Origin: Syntrophomonadaceae bacterium
Lineage (GTDB): Bacteria; Bacillota_D; Dethiobacteria; DTU022
DNA: 9,763 nucleotides
Direction: 5' to 3'
NCBI GenBank assembly: GCA_003551865.1
Contig: PUNU01000069.1
Coordinates: 1 to 9,763 of the forward strand
Under the pieces are notes generated by a model. The model saw only the letters and a list, made by a program, of their open reading frames with translations. It searched no databases and had not been told where the DNA came from. Both the position numbers and the translations under genes were made by a program. This document shows positions 6,882 through 9,763 of the stretch, in pieces; within the stretch, counting starts at the first letter, position 1, and every line of letters begins with the position of its first letter.

Positions 6882-6947
6882 AAATACCTGAGCCCTGGTG
6901 GATTTATCAACAAACGGCCGAATATATCTAAAAGGAGACTCGAGCTA

Positions 6948-7520
6948 ATGAGTGTAAAAGGAACCGGAACCGAAAAGAACCTCTTGACAGCTTTTGCCGG
7001 AGAGGCACAGGCTCGCAACCGCTATACTTACTTCGCCTCTCAGGCAAAAAAAGAAGGTTACGTGCAGATGTCTGCTATTTTTGAAGAAACCGCCAACCAG
7101 GAAAAAGAGCATGCCAAGCGTTTATTTAAACACCTGGAAGGCGGCGAGGTGGAAATTCAGGCCTCTTTCCCGGCGGGCAAGATCGGAACTACTGCGGAAA
7201 ATCTAAAGGAAGCAGCTGCCGGAGAAAACTACGAATGGACCGATATGTATCCGGGGTTTGCAAAAGTTGCCAGGGAAGAAGGTTTTGAACAAATTGCCGA
7301 TATGTTTGAAGCAATTGCCATTGCGGAAAAACAGCACGAGAAGCGCTACCTGGCTTTGAAAGCCAACCTTGAAAACGGAACTGTGTTCAAGAAAGAGAAG
7401 CCGGTGACGTGGTTTTGCCGCAACTGCGGCTATGTACACGAGGGGAAAGAGGCGCCTGATACCTGTCCCTCCTGCGACCATCCACAGGCTCATTTTGAAC
7501 TGATATGTGAAAACTGGTAA
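6948..7520 (+). CDS. rbr: Rubrerythrin
   Basis: A cytoplasmic non-heme iron peroxidase of anaerobes that reduces hydrogen peroxide using electrons passed through its rubredoxin-like domain. The ATG at 6948 follows AAAGGAGA (6931-6938). An open frame reaching 40 codons upstream would begin inside repeat element A and is not credible. The 190 residues have the usual order. The four-helix diiron domain has ligands E19, E52 and H55 (ExxH), E93 and E96 (ENYEW), E127 and H130 (AEKQH). The C-terminal FeS4 domain has C157-x2-C160 and C173-x2-C176. All expected ligands are present, and the length is that of the classic Desulfovibrio/Clostridium form. It appears to have its own promoter; no terminator is seen before the next gene 65 bases on, so read-through is possible. 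Confidence 0.97.
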   Translation: MSVKGTGTEKNLLTAFAGEAQARNRYTYFASQAKKEGYVQMSAIFEETANQEKEHAKRLFKHLEGGEVEIQASFPAGKIGTTAENLKEAAAGENYEWTDMYPGFAKVAREEGFEQIADMFEAIAIAEKQHEKRYLALKANLENGTVFKKEKPVTWFCRNCGYVHEGKEAPDTCPSCDHPQAHFELICENW

Positions 7521-7585
7521 ACAATTGTCAGGCGGCCGGCGGTAAAATTATCCGGGTAGCTTAAGGATAAGGAGGAATGCTTTCA

Positions 7586-8362
7586 TTGAAGCTGATCCGC
7601 TTTTGGGACGACCAAAAAATTTGCCACGGCAAACTTGAGGGGGAAACAGTGATCGAAATGGATCCACCGGGCACAGACTGGTGTGCCAGTGATTTCGTTA
7701 AAACCGGCCGGCGTTTTGATTTTAACCGGCTCAGGTTGTTGTCACCATGCTCTCCTTCAAAAGTAATTTGTCTTGGATTAAACTACCGCACCCATGCCGA
7801 GGAATTTGACCTTCCTTTACCGGAGGTGCCCATAATTTTTTTGAAACCTTCTACGTCCGTAATTGGCCCCGGTGAGGCGATTATCTATCCGCCGCAGAGC
7901 CACCGGGTGGATTATGAAGCCGAACTGGCAGTGGTTATCGGCAGGCGTGCATTCCGGGTAAAAAGATCGGAAGCCCTTGAATATGTCTTTGGTTATTCCT
8001 GTGCCAACGATGTTACAGCCAGGGATAAGCAGCCGGCCAGGGGACAGTGGACCTATGCAAAAAGTTTTGACACTTTTTGCCCCCTGGGACCGGTAATAGA
8101 GACCGAAATCGAAGATCCGGAAGCACTGCAGATCAAGGGGTTTTTAAACGGCAGTGTGGTCCAGGAGGCTTCAACAGCCGATCATCATTTCAGTGTGACG
8201 GATATAATAGAATTTGTCACCGGATGTATGACCCTTCTTCCGGGTGACGTGATCATTACCGGCACTCCTTCAGGGGTGGGAGCCCTTAAACCGGGAGATA
8301 ATTTTGCCGTGACTATCGAAGGCATAGGCACACTGAATAATCCTGTAATCGAGGCAAAATAA
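7586..8362 (+). CDS. Fumarylacetoacetate hydrolase (FAH) family protein
   Basis: I choose TTG 7586 as the start. The site AAGGAGG (7569-7575) is ten bases from it but only one base from the upstream ATG at 7577, and the resulting MKLIRF is how family members usually begin. The 258-residue protein has a short N-terminal domain and the FAH fold from about residue 58. Visible are GLNYRTHAEE (64-73, with H70), the metal-binding E111-x-E113 in DYEAELAVVIG, D142 in NDVTARD, K159 in AKSFD, and TGTPSGVG (225-232). Enzymes of this set (HpcE isomerase/decarboxylase, FAHD1-like acylpyruvase/oxaloacetate decarboxylase) act on 2-oxo acids with Mg2+. Which reaction applies here cannot be told; there are no aromatic-degradation genes nearby. 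It is co-oriented with rubrerythrin. Confidence 0.92.
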   Translation: MKLIRFWDDQKICHGKLEGETVIEMDPPGTDWCASDFVKTGRRFDFNRLRLLSPCSPSKVICLGLNYRTHAEEFDLPLPEVPIIFLKPSTSVIGPGEAIIYPPQSHRVDYEAELAVVIGRRAFRVKRSEALEYVFGYSCANDVTARDKQPARGQWTYAKSFDTFCPLGPVIETEIEDPEALQIKGFLNGSVVQEASTADHHFSVTDIIEFVTGCMTLLPGDVIITGTPSGVGALKPGDNFAVTIEGIGTLNNPVIEAK

Positions 8363-8399
8363 AGAACTGCAGTCTATTTCGTAAAGATGAAAATTAGTA

Positions 8400-8428
8400 T
8401 TGTCACCGCCGGGTGGATGGTATATAAT
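8400..8428 (+). promoter_or_regulatory. Strong sigma-A-type promoter for the ncRNA
   Basis: TTGTCA (8400-8405, five of six consensus bases) is followed after exactly 17 bases by a perfect TATAAT (8423-8428). This is the best promoter match in the window. Transcription should begin near 8434-8436. No coding region or Shine-Dalgarno site follows before the terminator at 8563. Confidence 0.78.
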
Positions 8429-8434
8429 AGATAG

Positions 8435-8591
8435 AGAAAACTGGACCGAAAAATGCATATCCTCCCGAAAGGCGTTATGCAAGGTCTTCGGCCCTCCCTT
8501 TACCGGGAGACCGAGAGGCTGCCGGTCAGTAATAAATATGCTGTAAATTTTTTCTCCCTGATGAGGCAGCGTAGCCGCTGTCTCTTTTTTT
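8435..8591 (+). ncRNA. Predicted structured small RNA of unknown family, or orphan riboswitch-like leader
   Basis: A transcript of about 155 bases is bounded by a strong promoter and an intrinsic terminator. Stems I can trace: ACTG-G-ACCG (8440-8448) pairs with CGGTCAGT (8523-8530), closing a junction with one bulged G. Inside it, TGCATA (8454-8459) pairs with TATGCA (8476-8481) and is capped by CC-GAAA-GG (8465-8472). GGTCT (8483-8487) pairs with AGACC (8508-8512), with CCC/GGG within. A linker of about 30 bases leads to the terminator. GCTGCC (8518-8523) is also complementary to GGCAGC in the terminator's 5' arm, so two exclusive folds are possible. The closed multi-stem shape resembles an aptamer, yet no gene follows closely. 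I do not recognise the family. Confidence 0.6.
8563..8591 (+). terminator. Intrinsic terminator of the ncRNA
   Basis: GAGGCAGCG (8563-8571) and CGCTGTCTC (8576-8584) form a nine-pair stem with one G-U pair and a four-base loop, followed at once by seven T (8585-8591). It ends the transcript begun at about 8435 and would also stop read-through from the FAH gene. Confidence 0.88.
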
Positions 8592-8594
8592 GTA

Positions 8595-8670
8595 ACTAAT
8601 GCCCTGTCAACATATTAAGAGCGTAATTTGACAATTATTACAACACAACCTTAATTGACAGGGCACTAAT
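8595..8670 (+). repeat. Element B, intact 64-bp copy with 6-bp target duplication
   Basis: The element proper is 8601-8664, with perfect 10-bp terminal inverted repeats GCCCTGTCAA and TTGACAGGGC. ACTAAT flanks it directly on both sides (8595-8600 and 8665-8670), as expected of a target-site duplication. It sits four bases beyond the T-run of the terminator. It is non-coding and too short to move itself. It matches the broken copy at 732-1005 in the same orientation. Confidence 0.82.
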
Positions 8671-8848
8671 CAGCCTATTGTTCATGTTGAATCAAAGGCG
8701 GTGCCAAAAGTTACAATTATACTTTAGGGATGAATTTTCCCTAGTGGCGAAGCGGTCAGCCCGCGGGGCAACTTGACTGCTGTTGTTTTTGCTATTAAAG
8801 TTGTAACAAGGTATTAAATACCACCCCGGTCAAAGGAAGAGGATTATT
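8671..8848 (+). other. Leader region upstream of holA
   Basis: There is no gene here. A possible promoter is TTGCTA (8789-8794), 17 bases, TATTAA (8812-8817). The -10 overlaps an interrupted palindrome GGTATT-A-AATACC (8810-8822), which could be an operator or chance. A small inverted repeat TAGGG/CCCTA lies near 8726-8745, without a U-run. Confidence 0.35.
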
Positions 8849-9763
8849 ATGCTTTCTCACCAGGCGGCGATAAAGCAGATTAAAGAAAAAAAATTTGTTC
8901 CGGTCTATCTTTTTTATGGAGAGGAAAGATATCTGCAGGAAGAGCTGGTCGAACAATTGACTGCAGCTTTTTTGGGGCCGGAAGCTGAATTTGGCAGAGA
9001 AAAACTGGACGGTTCCGAATATACTCTGGAAACCGTTTTGGATAGGATCGGCGAACCAGGATTATTCAGTGAAAGAAAACTGCTTATCGTTGACAATCCA
9101 CCGTACCTGCCTCCACCACGAAAAAAAGACGAGCAGGATTTATCCGGAGAGCCTGAGCAAAAAGAAAAAAAGGAAGATCAGTATGCCAATATATTACAAA
9201 GCCACCTTGAAGCACAGGCATCTTCGATACCCGAAGGGATTCTGGTTTTTCTATCACCTCAGGTTGATCGGCGCAGGCGGCTTTTTAAGCTGATTGACAA
9301 GAGAGGAATCGCTGTTGAATGCGGTTCCCTAAAAGGGGATGCCCTGGCTGCATGGATTCGTAAGAAAGCAGCTGATATGGGGAAAAATATTGATCGGTCT
9401 GCCCTGGAAAAGCTGCTTTTAGCCGGAGATCAAAACCTTCATTACCTGTCCCGGGAATTGGAAAAATACTGCACCTACCTGAAGGAAGATGAACCGGTAA
9501 TTACAACCCGGACCGTAGATGCCCTGTTTTCGGGCGACATCCAGGGTGATGTGTTCAAGTTGTCCGATGCCCTGGCGGAGGGCAGCCTCTCCCGTGCCAG
9601 TGCCCTGCTGGATCTGTTACTGCGAAGGCGCGAGAAACCGCTGCTTATTTTTTTCATGCTGGCCCGCCACTACCGCCTGCTTTTACAGGCCCATTCTTTG
9701 CTTGAAGAAGGCATTCCCCCTGCAGAATTTACAGGTGCTCTGGAAGTGCATCCTTTTGTGGCC
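8849..9763 (+). CDS. holA: DNA polymerase III delta subunit, 3' end missing
   Basis: The frame runs open from ATG 8849 to the window end, 305 residues so far, with GGAAGAGG six bases before the start. HolA is the clamp-loader subunit that opens the beta sliding clamp. Family features in order: VPVYLFYGEERYLQEE (17-32), GLFSERKLLIVDNPPYL (71-87), ILVFLSPQVDRRRRLFKLI (131-149), LAAWIRKKA, the YLSRELEKY helix, and the C-terminal collar domain with DVFKLSDALAEG, LARHYRLLLQA and HPFVA. Residues about 88-111 are a charged, probably disordered insert (PPPRKKDEQD then EPEQKEKKED) longer than the loop usual here. In many Firmicutes holA follows comEC directly; here a ComEC-like domain lies about 8.2 kb upstream. 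Confidence 0.93.
   Translation, partial: MLSHQAAIKQIKEKKFVPVYLFYGEERYLQEELVEQLTAAFLGPEAEFGREKLDGSEYTLETVLDRIGEPGLFSERKLLIVDNPPYLPPPRKKDEQDLSGEPEQKEKKEDQYANILQSHLEAQASSIPEGILVFLSPQVDRRRRLFKLIDKRGIAVECGSLKGDALAAWIRKKAADMGKNIDRSALEKLLLAGDQNLHYLSRELEKYCTYLKEDEPVITTRTVDALFSGDIQGDVFKLSDALAEGSLSRASALLDLLLRRREKPLLIFFMLARHYRLLLQAHSLLEEGIPPAEFTGALEVHPFVA

Noticed and set aside
6828..6947. 40-codon N-terminal extension of rubrerythrin
   Set aside because: It begins inside the repeat element, lacks family similarity, and the ATG at 6948 has a strong ribosome site and gives the normal length.
8450..8525. Resemblance to the c-di-GMP-I (GEMM) riboswitch (GCAA followed by a UCGG-CC segment)
   Set aside because: The conserved GGGCAAACC strand and the usual tetraloop receptor are not present, so the likeness is superficial.
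8557..8591. CTGATGAG, as in the hammerhead ribozyme core, within the ncRNA
   Set aside because: The GAAA strand that must follow stem II is missing; the stem runs straight into a T-run and is better read as a terminator.
8435..8591. 6S RNA, SRP RNA or T-box leader
   Set aside because: It does not form one long hairpin with a central bubble, has no GGAAG/AGCA SRP core, and lacks the GGGTGGNACC T-box element.
1..9763. CRISPR array, tRNA, rRNA or transposase gene
   Set aside because: No regularly spaced repeats, no cloverleaf, no rRNA-like blocks and no transposase-like protein were seen; all repeats are short and non-coding.

Overview
The window looks like chromosomal DNA of an anaerobic Bacillota (Clostridia-like) bacterium of middling GC. 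Several things point this way: strong Shine-Dalgarno sites, use of TTG and GTG starts, a classic rubrerythrin, a sigma/anti-sigma pair with a single-pass membrane anti-sigma, a stand-alone class I ketol-acid reductoisomerase, a DNA polymerase III delta subunit of Gram-positive type, and short palindromic mobile repeats between genes. Genus cannot be told from sequence alone.

Layout. 2-664 (+): 3' end of a ComEC/Rec2-like metallo-beta-lactamase gene. 665-1036: a composite of nested short repeats. 1037-2516 (+): ECF-type sigma factor overlapping its putative membrane anti-sigma factor. 2553-3545 (-): ilvC, convergent with the sigma operon. 3546-3888: AT-rich divergent spacer. 3889-6653 (+): a compact three-gene cluster of a phytol/dolichol-kinase-like membrane protein, a lipoprotein made of glycine-betaine-type binding lobes in swapped order, and a PAP2 phosphatase. 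6685-6839: second copy of a short inverted-repeat element. 6948-7520 (+): rubrerythrin behind a recognisable -10 box. 7586-8362 (+): FAH-family hydrolase/decarboxylase. 8400-8591: a promoter, a structured non-coding RNA and an intrinsic terminator. 8601-8664: a short mobile repeat with a 6-bp target duplication. 8849-end (+): 5' part of holA.

How the genes fit together. The sigma and anti-sigma genes form a regulatory pair whose signal and regulon are unknown. The 3889-6653 cluster pairs a predicted lipid-alcohol kinase with a lipid-phosphate phosphatase, separated by a solute-binding lipoprotein that has no transporter beside it. This suggests a membrane-lipid or polyprenyl-phosphate function, but that is inference. 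Rubrerythrin (peroxide defence in anaerobes) and the FAH protein are co-oriented and may share a transcript. The other genes are housekeeping.

Most worth following up are the permuted binding protein with its lipid kinase/phosphatase neighbours, the unassigned RNA at 8435-8591, and the nested miniature repeats.
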